From Candidatus Thermokryptus mobilis (lineage in GTDB: Bacteria; Bacteroidota; Ignavibacteria; Kryptoniales; Kryptoniaceae), in assembly GCF_900070205.1 (NCBI RefSeq), contig NZ_FAOO01000014.1:1-51065 (forward strand): DNA of 51,065 bases. The letters are read 5' to 3'. Under the pieces are notes generated by a model. That model was not told where the DNA came from and searched no databases. It saw nothing but the letters and a program-made list of their open reading frames with translations. Within the stretch, counting starts at the first letter, position 1. Every line of letters begins with the position of its first letter. The position numbers and the translations under genes are program-made. Positions 42,577 to 51,065 of the stretch are shown here, piece by piece.

Positions 42577-43789
42577 TCATCTCTTCAATTTTTTTTATGG
42601 CGAGCTGTTGCATCTTTTCTGCTGCTTCTTCAGGTGAAATTGTGCCACCGAGCACCGCCTGATAATATGGTCTCATGGCATCCCATATCGCACGAAGTTC
42701 AGGCACAACTGGCATTGGCTTCCCAACTTCCATTTGAGAAATTGATGCTTGAATTAATGGATCAGCTTTCACAATCTCACTTTCAAGTGCTTTTTTATGA
42801 GTCGGGATAGTTCCAAGGGCTTTGGTATGTTCAAGCTGAACCTCCGGGCTGACAAGATACTTGAAGAGGTCAATCACATAAGGTAGTTTCCTTTCACTAA
42901 CATTGACATTGATTGAATAGCCCTTTATTGCAACCATAGGAGCTGGCCAAAGTCCTGTTTCATCAACCCTCGGAATTTTAGCTATTCCAAAATCAACCCC
43001 AGCTTTTTTATAACCACCAACTGACCAAGGACCGTTGATTAACATTCCTGCCCTTCCCTCTTTAAAAAGAGCATCAGCGGTATTGTAATCACACTCTCGC
43101 GGGACAATCTTATATTTATCTTTCAAATCACGAACAAATTGAAGTGCTCTAACAGTTGCTTCAGTGTTTAAAGTTGGATTTCCAGTTGAATCCATCACCC
43201 ATCCACCAAAGCCAGTTAAAAAAGGGATAAAGAAAAATGGCTCAGTGTAATTCCACACAAGCCCGTATTGATCTATCTTACCATCACCATCAATGTCCTT
43301 TGTCAATTCCTTCCCAATTCTAATCAACTCACTCATCTTTTCAGGTGGTTTTTTGACAAGTTTTTTGTTGTAAAGCAGAAAAAGATGATTTCCAATTTGA
43401 TCTCCTATTTGATACAAATGCCCTTTATACCAAAGCAATCCTCTCGGGTCAAATTGATTTATGAAACCAGTATCAAAAATTTCCTCAAGCGGTTTTATTA
43501 TTTCAAGAACTTCAAAAACCCCTATTTGATCGCTCGGTCCATAAACGATATCAGGTCCTTTTCCAGCAACCGCCGAAATTATATAAGCTGATCTTAATTC
43601 CTCCGTCTCTTTATACAAAACGATCACCTTAACATTTGGATGCTCCGCCATATATTTTTTTACGGCGGTTTCAAGCACTTCCCTTTCACCAGGCGGTTTT
43701 TGATGCCATATGACAATCCTGATCTCATCACTATTTTCTGAGCAAGAGGTAAAAAATAACAAAAGGAAAAGGAAACAAAAAGGTCTCAT
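42569..43789 (-). CDS. Extracellular sugar-binding lipoprotein of an ABC importer (family 1)
   Basis: 406 residues. The signal peptide ends in a lipobox, LLFFTSC, with the lipidated Cys at 16. IRIVIWHQKPPGEREVLETAVKKYMAEHPNVKV is the start of a maltose/maltodextrin-type (SBP_bac_1) domain, and VAGKGPDIVYGPSDQIGVF and FKEGRAGMLINGPWSVGGYKKAGVDFGIAKIP follow the family. It would bind maltodextrins in the periplasm and hand them to the two permeases. It overlaps the GH57 gene by four bases, so enzyme and importer are co-expressed. Confidence 0.93.
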   Translation of the reverse strand: MRPFCFLFLLLFFTSCSENSDEIRIVIWHQKPPGEREVLETAVKKYMAEHPNVKVIVLYKETEELRSAYIISAVAGKGPDIVYGPSDQIGVFEVLEIIKPLEEIFDTGFINQFDPRGLLWYKGHLYQIGDQIGNHLFLLYNKKLVKKPPEKMSELIRIGKELTKDIDGDGKIDQYGLVWNYTEPFFFIPFLTGFGGWVMDSTGNPTLNTEATVRALQFVRDLKDKYKIVPRECDYNTADALFKEGRAGMLINGPWSVGGYKKAGVDFGIAKIPRVDETGLWPAPMVAIKGYSINVNVSERKLPYVIDLFKYLVSPEVQLEHTKALGTIPTHKKALESEIVKADPLIQASISQMEVGKPMPVVPELRAIWDAMRPYYQAVLGGTISPEEAAEKMQQLAIKKIEEMNE

Positions 43790-45984
43790 CTCAAGCGCAG
43801 GATTGAATTGTTAAGAAATTCTGGGGTTTCAACTTTATAGCCAGCTTTTTGAAGGAATTTGTAAACATTTATCAAATGCGTTCTAAATCCTTCATCAAAC
43901 GGCTCATCTCCACCAAGACCTGTCTGGTCTTCGCCATACCACCAGAACCAATCGCTTCCTTCGGCGGAGTAAATTGACTCCCATGCTTTGAGCTCATAAT
44001 ATCTTTTTGTTCCCGGTTTTGGCGATTCAAAATTTTTTGGGCTCTTAACATTTAACTTCTCCATATCTTGTCTTACATAAAGCAAATATTCCCACGCTAA
44101 ATTCTCCTCTTCTTCACCGATCCAAGTATCAAAGTTAGCGTTAATCCAGCTCCCAGCCCAAAGTGGTTCAATTTCAGTGTGCTCAATTATCGGATGCGAT
44201 TTAATCCCTCGGTCTGGATTTCCATATATCCACTCGGACATCGTCACAGTAACAATTTGACCTTCTTTGTATAATTTACTCAATTTCCTGTAAAGCGCGT
44301 TTAAAAACCCCTTCCCATCTTCGTCCTTTCTATACCACTCCCAAGCATTTTCACCATCAAGTATCACTGATATCAATCTTTCTTCGCTTGAATCCTCGGG
44401 CGCAAAGCTCAAAACATAGCGTATAAAATCATCTGCAGCGACCTCAGGGTCATAATTTTGATAAACAAAACCAATCGCATCAGACAAATGGGTATCTCTA
44501 AAAACAATTAAAAGCGAACCGTTTTCATTATTATTCCCCTTAATTGTATCCTCATCAACGCGATATGGGAAGTAGAAAGGTAAACCCTTGGGATCAGAAT
44601 TTGAAAGTACTTTTTCATCAGTAGCAATCCACCTAATCCCATTCTTGACAAAGATTGATACAACCTGTTCAGATACTGCACCTTCAGCTGGCCACATTCC
44701 AAGCGGTTTTCTTCCAAAAATTTTATGATAATAATCCACCGCTTTTTTTACTTGCATATATGCATCATCAGGATAACTAAATCTTTGGGGAAGCTTGTCA
44801 AACGGCTGACAAATTCGCGCTACATCAGTATCATAAATTAAAGGCAAAATCGGATGATAAAATGGTGTAGTGATGATTTCTATCTGACCTTTTCTCGTTT
44901 TGAAATCATACATCAGCTTCTTGTGCACAGGGATAATTGACGACATCACCTTAAATGTCTCAGCAACGATTCTGTTACAGTCATCTTCTGTGATTTCCTT
45001 TTTGAGATAATACTTCCCCTCCCTTCGCTCAATCAAGTCGGTTAAATCAACTATTAATCCGTTTGGAAGTTTAACCTTCCCATTTAAAAAGTCGGGGTCA
45101 AAGTTCGCAAGATAAAAGAAAAATTTTATCTTCCTGATATCTGAAATGCTGTATTCATTCGGATTCTTTTCCTTTAGAGCTTTGTATTCTGGAAATCTAT
45201 CCAAAACAACTTCACTTACGCTGAAACAATTCCACGAATTCTTGTAAAGATATCCGAAGTCAACTTCTGTAAATTCCTCCGAGTTCTTCAACATCAAATC
45301 AATCCAAGGATCTATCCTGACGCCATCTTTGAAGTATCTTTTTGCATCAACTCTATTTCGTTCCAGGTTAACATAGGGCTTTAACCTTTTTACATAAAAT
45401 TCTTCAATTTGCAATAACAAAGATGAGGTCAAATTTATAGTCACATGGACATCAGGATATTTTTCAAGTATGCTCGCCATATCGTAATAATCTTTTGTGC
45501 CGTGCGTTCTAACCCAAGGACCGCGAAGTTCATCTCTTTCGGGATCAATATAAGAGGGCTGATGTTGATGCCAAATTATGTTAAGATAAATTTTGTTTGT
45601 TTTCGGGTAAATATCTTCAAGATTTGCCCTCGCATCAGGCTCAGATTGAAGCAAAATTTTCCAATCATAAGATAAAACGAAAACAGAGTTATAGTCGGTT
45701 CTGTTAAAGTTTTCAACCCTAACTGGGTTGCCAGGGTCGGTTATCCATTTATCATCAACGATAAACTTATACTGATAAAGCCCGGGTTTAATTTTAAATT
45801 TCCCTGTCCAAAATCCATTTTCATCCCTTGTCAAGAAATCATTTCTATTCCAACCGTTGAAGTCACCAGCTATTGCAACCTTTTTAGCTTCAGGTGCGTA
45901 AATTTTAAAGACGACATAGCCGTCTTCAAGCTTCGGTTGTGATAAAAGAGCAGTCGTCAGCAGAAAAAAGAGGAATTTTTTCAT
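43786..45984 (-). CDS. GH57 glycoside hydrolase (amylopullulanase-like) with CBM48-type module
   Basis: 732 residues. A signal peptide (FLFFLLTTALLSQ) is followed by a starch-binding CBM48/E-set module (about 20-105: VAIAGDFNGWNRNDF, GLYQYKFIVDDKWITDPGNP). The GH57 barrel starts with IIWHQHQPSY (139-145). The nucleophile Glu lies in GMWPAEGAVSEQ (about 430) and the acid Asp in VILDGENAWEWY (about 545). It should cleave alpha-1,4 and perhaps alpha-1,6 links in starch or glycogen. It has no type IX sorting tail, so it probably works in the periplasm on pieces made by the secreted GH13 enzyme encoded just upstream (14 bases between). Confidence 0.94.
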   Translation of the reverse strand: MKKFLFFLLTTALLSQPKLEDGYVVFKIYAPEAKKVAIAGDFNGWNRNDFLTRDENGFWTGKFKIKPGLYQYKFIVDDKWITDPGNPVRVENFNRTDYNSVFVLSYDWKILLQSEPDARANLEDIYPKTNKIYLNIIWHQHQPSYIDPERDELRGPWVRTHGTKDYYDMASILEKYPDVHVTINLTSSLLLQIEEFYVKRLKPYVNLERNRVDAKRYFKDGVRIDPWIDLMLKNSEEFTEVDFGYLYKNSWNCFSVSEVVLDRFPEYKALKEKNPNEYSISDIRKIKFFFYLANFDPDFLNGKVKLPNGLIVDLTDLIERREGKYYLKKEITEDDCNRIVAETFKVMSSIIPVHKKLMYDFKTRKGQIEIITTPFYHPILPLIYDTDVARICQPFDKLPQRFSYPDDAYMQVKKAVDYYHKIFGRKPLGMWPAEGAVSEQVVSIFVKNGIRWIATDEKVLSNSDPKGLPFYFPYRVDEDTIKGNNNENGSLLIVFRDTHLSDAIGFVYQNYDPEVAADDFIRYVLSFAPEDSSEERLISVILDGENAWEWYRKDEDGKGFLNALYRKLSKLYKEGQIVTVTMSEWIYGNPDRGIKSHPIIEHTEIEPLWAGSWINANFDTWIGEEEENLAWEYLLYVRQDMEKLNVKSPKNFESPKPGTKRYYELKAWESIYSAEGSDWFWWYGEDQTGLGGDEPFDEGFRTHLINVYKFLQKAGYKVETPEFLNNSILRLR

Positions 45985-45998
45985 CCCTTAAACCGAGA

Positions 45999-48900
45999 TT
46001 ATTTTAACAAAATCATTTTTTTAACATCTCTGAAATTCCCTGCTCTTAACTCATAAAAATAAATCCCGCTTGGCAATCCATCAGCGTGAAATTTAACCCT
46101 GAATCTTCCCGGGTTCAACTCACCTTGAAAAACTGTAGCAACTTCCCTGCCCAGCACATCATAAACGCTAATTTTTACATCACCTTTAATCGGAACTTCA
46201 AACTCAATCAATGTCTCCGGGTTAAATGGATTTGGGTAATTTTGATAAAGTTTAAACTCCAAAGGTATTTGACCAACTTCATCGGATGGCACTGAAACTA
46301 TTGGTGGAACTTGAAGAGTATCCCTTGTCAAAGACACTGTATAAACCGCTGAACCATATGGTTCAAGCGTAACTTGAACAGTTGAAAGTCCAGATCCGCT
46401 AATTTGTTGATTGATATTTCTAAACAGGTCATTCAAGTAATAATTTGCGTTGTCATTTACACCACCAGTAAAACTCACGAAATCTCTTATGTTAAGCGAT
46501 ACTGTCTTCGTTTGATCTGAAAAATTCAACACAACCAGCCCATTTTGATTCTCAAACCTTTTCACATAAGCATAGACCCTTGAATCGTTAGCATTTACCA
46601 TGATATGTTCTCTACTTCTAAAAGCTGGGAATTTTTCTCTTATCAGTGCAAGCCGTTGATAATGTGCTTGCAAAAGTTCTTTATCTGGGTCATTCCAATT
46701 TATTTTAAATCTTCTACCTTCAAACTCTCCCATTCCGTTGCCGAAACCAACTTCCTGTCCAGCATAAACGAGGGGAATCCCTGGGATAGTAAATAAAAGC
46801 GTAGCAAGTGGTTTTGTTTTTCTTAAATCACTCTGATAAACGAGCGCAATCCGCGTTTCATCTTGGTTTTCCATATATCTGAGATATTGAGAGTTCGGTC
46901 CAGGATAATAGCCGTAATTTGTGGCGATATTATTTAACTCATTTAAACTCATTGTGTAAGCATTTTTAAATGCGTTCCACATATTTCTGTCATATGCTGC
47001 ATCAACCCCACCTCCTTTGTCGGCATAGATTATCTCTGTTCCTAATCCAGTGCCAGCAGCTTCAGCAAGAAGCAATATATCTGGCTTAACTTTTTTAAGC
47101 GCCTTTCTTATCGGAACTCCAAAATTTTGCTCCCCATATCTCTTCTGTGGTCCCCAATAGACATCAAATCTAAAACCGTCAACCCCAACATCTTTTACCC
47201 ACCATTTCAGCATATCAATCATATAACTTCTTAAATCAATATCCGACCAATCAAGATTTGCAAGCGACCAATCAGCATATCTTACATAAACGGAATCTGG
47301 CGAATACGATTGAGGTAGTTCCTCACCGTGCGGGAAAATTGTGTGTTGGATAAAACTCCAATAAGGCGAGTTTTCCCTATATTGTCTTGCACTTTGAACC
47401 CAAGGATGACCATCAGCAACATGATTTACTGTCATATCAAGTATAACTTTGATCCCCAATGAATGCGCTTTTCTTAAAAACTCTTTAAAATCATCCATTG
47501 TCCCATATTCCGGTGCAATTTTGTAAAAGTCAACAATTCCATAACCACCCCCAACCGCATCAATTCTATATTGATTTAACATAATCGGCATAAGCCAAAT
47601 GACATTGTAGCCCATTGATTTTACATAGTCAAGCCGTGCGGTTGCTGCTCTAATAGTTCCTTCATCGGTAAAAGAGTGAAGGAAGATCAAATACATGCGT
47701 GCATTTTTTACCCAAGCAGGATTATCAGCATAACCTGGAAAATAAACAGAACCATCTGAATTTATAGTGAAATAATTCCTTGTGGTGTCAGCATTCCCAG
47801 ATGGATCACTTGCAATGAGCATGAAGAAATAATCCCCTGGTGTTTGGGGTTTTGAAATTGCAATAACATTTGAAGTTGAACCATTAACACCAGATATTAT
47901 CTCAGGATTTGTTGAATCAGCAAACCAAACGAAACTTAACACATCACCATCTGGATCGGTGCTTTCACTCGCATCAAGATATATCGTGTTGCCAGAAATT
48001 GAAAATTTTATTTTCGCATCCGGACGATGATCAACTATTCTATAAATGTTAACTTTGTTTGAATATCCCGACTTGTTATTTAAAGTCGCCTTTGCCTGCA
48101 TTATGTTATCCCCTTCAACCAGTGAGACATTTGCGGAAAACTTACCTCCAGATGCACCGTATGTCCCCTTGTTTCCATTTACGAAAAGTTCAATATATGT
48201 GACTTCACTTGCAAGCGTCCCATCAGGACGTCTTATTTCACCGTTTATAGTTATGCTTGATTTTCTAGTCCTCCTCGGTTGGGTCAGAATTTTAACTATC
48301 GGGATACCTTCAACATCAAATCCAAGCTGTTCGGGTCTTACTCCAGCGTAACCTCGCCATTCATTATCAATTCTTGAGTAAATCGGGCTCGAACCTGTGA
48401 CATAATAACTTAACATTTTTCTCTGAACCGCATCGTCAGAAAAAGCAATGTCAAATACATTCGGACTCCCATTTTCATCACTACCGCCATTTGAAGAAGT
48501 AATTTTAACAGCATTTCCATCTCCATCAATAAGGAAAGAATAAACCGTAACATAGAGCTTTTGAGTAACCGTCCCAAGATAGCTAGAGATATCATCAACC
48601 GAAAGTGAAAACTTTATCTTGTTTAAATCTATCGCTGAAGGATTAATCTGAACATTTCGCCACTTCGTCAAAGGTGAAACCTTGGTATAAATAGCGTTAA
48701 ATCTCGGGTCGCTTAATCCCGGAGCAAAAATCATATAAAAGCCACGGTCACTGAAATCCGAAATCTCCACACCAGCACCGAAAGGATCAACAACGAAATT
48801 GTCAATAGAGGTATTAATTGAAACAACCAGCGCGGTATTTATCGTGACATCGCGAAGTCCAACTTCAAAAAAGATTGTGTCCTTACTTGAGTTCAAATAC

Positions 48901-50246
48901 ATATCAAAACTTAAAATATCACACGAACCCGGCTGAAATCCATTTGGATAAACATAATCCCCATCCCCTACATCATCCGATGTATTATCAACATAATGAA
49001 AGCCCGAGCCCTGCGGGAAAATTCCAAACGATGAATAAGTTACCCCAGAATTTCCCTCTTTATCACTTGCCTCAAACCTTAACTCGTGTCTTCCAACAGT
49101 TAAACCCGAGACCTGTGCAGTTACAATCTTTGTCGCTGTATCATAATTTGACTGGATCAAATTCCCATCAAGATAAACTTTAACCGAACTTGGGTCTATC
49201 CCCTTCTCTCTTGAACTATCAAATACCTTCGCCAAGATGTTGATTGATTGTATCGTATCTCCAAAAATTGAACCATTATATGGGCTCATCACTTTAAAAT
49301 ACGGTTTAAGCTGTCTTCTCACATAAGCAACTGAATTTCCATATTGCCCCCTTGTAATTGGATTATCCGGGTCAGCAGTCCAAATTGAGTTGTTAAGGTA
49401 AAACTTGTACTCATATTCCCCCTCCGTTAACTTCAAAGTCTTAACCCAAACACCCCGTGTTGAATCAAACTGCATCGGGTCTTCCCCCCAACCGTTGAAT
49501 TCACCACGAAGCGCCACAGATGTGATGTTTTTATACGGATTCCTTGAACTTCTCGGATCAAAAATAAACTCATATTCAGCCTGATAAATCCTGTATGTGA
49601 CATCAACTGTAAATCTTGAAGTATCTTGACCGACTTTGCCAGTGGTAGTTTTAACTTCAAGCTTTATAAAATGCTGACCGTTTGAAAGTGGCTGTGGTGG
49701 AACATAACTGAACTTCTGACTTCCGGGGTTAAAATAACTTAATCCATTCGGGACAAGCTGACCATCTATGTAAAGATTTATCTCTGATATCGTTGTGCCA
49801 GAAGAATAAAATATATATGCTGAAATTTCAGGTTGGTCTCTGTTTGTAATTGAGCCATGCTTTGGGAGGAGATGGAAAACCATCGGATCGGTGACGATGA
49901 TGATTGAATTGTTATAATTTGAATAGTTGATCCTCGGATTGTTCGGATCGGTTATCCATGTTTCGCCATTACCGTCATTGTTTCTGTCCTCTACGAATTT
50001 ATATTCAAAAGTTCCAATTCCGAGATTTTCAACTTTATACCAAACCCCTGAATTAGGGTCATAGCTCATTTTAAATCTCACATCGGAAACGATGCCATTG
50101 ACATTGTTCCCCCAATTGTTGAAGCTCCCAGCAAGAAACACAGCGTTGACCGGGGTTTGAGGTTTATAATAAAATGTAACCGGGACAGTTTGAGAGAGTA
50201 AAAATTGAAAAAGCGAAAACATAAGCAGGGATAATCTTTTAATCAT
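45999..50246 (-). CDS. Type IX-secreted multidomain GH13 alpha-amylase/pullulanase-type enzyme
   Basis: 1415 residues. After a signal peptide come a CBM48-like module (about 20-115, FLAGSFNNWG), an Ig-like part, a second CBM48-like module (about 225-310, ALRGEFNGWGEDPMQF), another Ig part, a glucodextranase-type binding domain (about 415-640), further Ig/PKD-like parts (660-830), then the GH13 barrel (about 840-1250). Catalytic blocks: DMTVNHVADG, GFRFDVYWG (nucleophile Asp, about 1028), LLLAEAAG (acid Glu, about 1061) and MENQDETR (third Asp). In the last block the usual His of NHD is Gln. The C-terminus (about 1335-1415) has YQNYPNPFNPET and DVKKMILLK, a type IX sorting domain for export across the outer membrane. 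It heads the maltodextrin operon. Confidence 0.93.
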   Translation of the reverse strand: MIKRLSLLMFSLFQFLLSQTVPVTFYYKPQTPVNAVFLAGSFNNWGNNVNGIVSDVRFKMSYDPNSGVWYKVENLGIGTFEYKFVEDRNNDGNGETWITDPNNPRINYSNYNNSIIIVTDPMVFHLLPKHGSITNRDQPEISAYIFYSSGTTISEINLYIDGQLVPNGLSYFNPGSQKFSYVPPQPLSNGQHFIKLEVKTTTGKVGQDTSRFTVDVTYRIYQAEYEFIFDPRSSRNPYKNITSVALRGEFNGWGEDPMQFDSTRGVWVKTLKLTEGEYEYKFYLNNSIWTADPDNPITRGQYGNSVAYVRRQLKPYFKVMSPYNGSIFGDTIQSINILAKVFDSSREKGIDPSSVKVYLDGNLIQSNYDTATKIVTAQVSGLTVGRHELRFEASDKEGNSGVTYSSFGIFPQGSGFHYVDNTSDDVGDGDYVYPNGFQPGSCDILSFDMYLNSSKDTIFFEVGLRDVTINTALVVSINTSIDNFVVDPFGAGVEISDFSDRGFYMIFAPGLSDPRFNAIYTKVSPLTKWRNVQINPSAIDLNKIKFSLSVDDISSYLGTVTQKLYVTVYSFLIDGDGNAVKITSSNGGSDENGSPNVFDIAFSDDAVQRKMLSYYVTGSSPIYSRIDNEWRGYAGVRPEQLGFDVEGIPIVKILTQPRRTRKSSITINGEIRRPDGTLASEVTYIELFVNGNKGTYGASGGKFSANVSLVEGDNIMQAKATLNNKSGYSNKVNIYRIVDHRPDAKIKFSISGNTIYLDASESTDPDGDVLSFVWFADSTNPEIISGVNGSTSNVIAISKPQTPGDYFFMLIASDPSGNADTTRNYFTINSDGSVYFPGYADNPAWVKNARMYLIFLHSFTDEGTIRAATARLDYVKSMGYNVIWLMPIMLNQYRIDAVGGGYGIVDFYKIAPEYGTMDDFKEFLRKAHSLGIKVILDMTVNHVADGHPWVQSARQYRENSPYWSFIQHTIFPHGEELPQSYSPDSVYVRYADWSLANLDWSDIDLRSYMIDMLKWWVKDVGVDGFRFDVYWGPQKRYGEQNFGVPIRKALKKVKPDILLLAEAAGTGLGTEIIYADKGGGVDAAYDRNMWNAFKNAYTMSLNELNNIATNYGYYPGPNSQYLRYMENQDETRIALVYQSDLRKTKPLATLLFTIPGIPLVYAGQEVGFGNGMGEFEGRRFKINWNDPDKELLQAHYQRLALIREKFPAFRSREHIMVNANDSRVYAYVKRFENQNGLVVLNFSDQTKTVSLNIRDFVSFTGGVNDNANYYLNDLFRNINQQISGSGLSTVQVTLEPYGSAVYTVSLTRDTLQVPPIVSVPSDEVGQIPLEFKLYQNYPNPFNPETLIEFEVPIKGDVKISVYDVLGREVATVFQGELNPGRFRVKFHADGLPSGIYFYELRAGNFRDVKKMILLK

Positions 50247-50295
50247 CGCAATGCCTGATTATTTTTAAAATTACCTTAAATTATTTCAACCTTGC

Positions 50296-50317
50296 GGGAG
50301 AGGGTTAACCCTCTCCC
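50296..50317. terminator. Perfect 22-base palindrome between two secreted-protein genes
   Basis: GGGAGAGGGTT followed directly by its reverse complement. It lies 18 bases after the stop of the minus-strand gene at 50336 and 49 bases before the GH13 start. A T tract does not follow, so it may stop transcription weakly, stabilise the upstream mRNA 3' end, or act as a regulatory site. It resembles the hairpin at 31905-31924. Confidence 0.5.
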
Positions 50318-50335
50318 AACAAGAGAGAAGTTTTT

Positions 50336-51065
50336 TCACTTCATAAGCACCATCTTCTTCACATCCATAAACTCACCCGCCTGTAACCTATAGAAATAGA
50401 CACCGCTTGGATATCCAACAGCGTTCCACCTGACAGTTCTCCCATAACCAGCTTCCATATAACCATCATAAAGCACAGCGACACGCTCACCAAGCGAATT
50501 GAAAATCTCTATCTTAACATTGCCTGACTTCGGAAGGTCAAATTTTATCTCAGTCCCAGGGTTAAACGGATTAGGATAATTTTGATAAAGAACATATCTA
50601 TCTGGAATTTCAGCAACAACTCTGGCAGTTATTGAACCAAACTCTTGACGATTCCCGTTGAAATCAACAGAATAAATTTTGTATTCATATGTCATTCCAC
50701 TCTTCACATCGGTATCCGTGTAAGAGTATCTCTTGCCGTGCGGGCTTGTGCCAAGACCTCTAAGTTCTGGATTTGTTTGATAACCAGCGATGTATTTGAA
50801 CTCAACTTCACCTTCTGCCTTCCTGAAAATCTCAAATCCAGCGTTATTAAACTCGCTTCCCGTCTCCCAAACAAGCGTCACCTTTGAATTCCCCGTTAAG
50901 GCAACTAAAGAAACAAATTGAACAGGAAGTGATTGGTCTTTATTTCCACTACTATTTGGTGAAACACCGGCTGTAACAACAAATCCCCAATAATGTGTAT
51001 ACGTCTTGTTACCGGTTCCATCTGTCTGAGCATCATTAGGTGTAATACCATATTGATATCCACCG
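50336..51065 (-). CDS. C-terminal part of a type IX-secreted protein, cut by right edge
   Basis: The frame is open to the edge of the window (about 242 codons), reading GYQYGITPNDAQTDG at the edge. A fibronectin-like domain follows (TLVWETGSEFNNAGFEIFRKAEG to SYTDTDVKSGMTYEYKIYSVD, about 60-155). It ends with a sorting domain: YVLYQNYPNPFNPGTEIKFDLPK, then SGVYFYRLQAGEFMDVKKMVLMK. The WETGSEFNNAGFEIFRK unit is common just before such tails in this group. The catalytic or structural part of the protein lies outside the window. The GTG near 50881 is not its start. Confidence 0.88.
   Translation of the reverse strand, partial: GGYQYGITPNDAQTDGTGNKTYTHYWGFVVTAGVSPNSSGNKDQSLPVQFVSLVALTGNSKVTLVWETGSEFNNAGFEIFRKAEGEVEFKYIAGYQTNPELRGLGTSPHGKRYSYTDTDVKSGMTYEYKIYSVDFNGNRQEFGSITARVVAEIPDRYVLYQNYPNPFNPGTEIKFDLPKSGNVKIEIFNSLGERVAVLYDGYMEAGYGRTVRWNAVGYPSGVYFYRLQAGEFMDVKKMVLMK

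Noticed and set aside
50645-50887. Plus-strand open frame at the right edge
   Set aside because: It is antisense to the fibronectin-like part of the secreted protein and shows no domain.

Overview
The window reads as a chromosomal segment of a thermophilic Gram-negative bacterium of the Fibrobacterota-Chlorobiota-Bacteroidota group, most like the Kryptonia/Ignavibacteria side of it. The basis is seen in the sequence: C-terminal type IX secretion sorting domains with the YQNYPNPFNP motif, a large DUF2723 (GT117-like) membrane protein, Bacteroidota-type promoters (TTTG/TTG, about 20 bases, then TAnnTTTG-like), GH57 and TreT-type sequences common in thermophiles, and A+T-rich coding sequence. 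The taxonomic placement is inference.

Layout. 1-2355 (minus): a caspase-like peptidase with three PEGA repeats, open at the left edge, preceded by a cohesin-like lipoprotein gene broken by one frameshift. 2530-12137 (plus): a large Rossmann protein of unknown role, an isochorismatase-family hydrolase, a PHP metallo-hydrolase, purF, pgsA, ftsY, a GT39-type membrane glycosyltransferase, mrp/apbC and a NifU-like scaffold. 12127-14267 (minus): pgeF and a PLP-dependent Cys/Met enzyme whose N-terminus carries an unusual repeated hairpin. 14413-15881: tRNA-Thr and tRNA-Arg, separated by a foreign-looking gene that joins the N-terminal half of OtsA to the C-terminal half of TreT. 15885-24095 (minus): DUF2723 protein, hemW, two tandem lepB, lepA and rnhC. 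24176-24329: tRNA-His and tRNA-Glu.

24361-28400 (plus): a nitrosative-stress module (hemerythrin-DUF2249, two NnrS-type membrane proteins, an FNR/DNR-like regulator) with a candidate operator upstream. 28410-29075 holds the deleted remains of a type ISP restriction-modification gene. 29141-33269 (minus): patatin-BamA outer-membrane protein and a class II aldolase-like protein. 33517-37682 (plus): COG2403-type GTPase, argF, arcC and pyrB, an operon built around carbamoyl phosphate. metE follows with its own promoter. 40043-50246 (minus) is a starch/maltodextrin operon: secreted multidomain GH13 enzyme, GH57 enzyme, sugar-binding lipoprotein, two ABC permeases and an alpha/beta hydrolase. The right edge cuts another type IX-secreted protein.

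The most unusual items are the OtsA-TreT chimera between two tRNA genes, the hairpin repeat whose only two differences between copies are paired and both change amino acids, the carbamoyl-phosphate operon with its unexplained GTPase, and the NO module with an FNR-like dyad placed near -42. All homology statements come from recognising family motifs by eye; no database search was possible.
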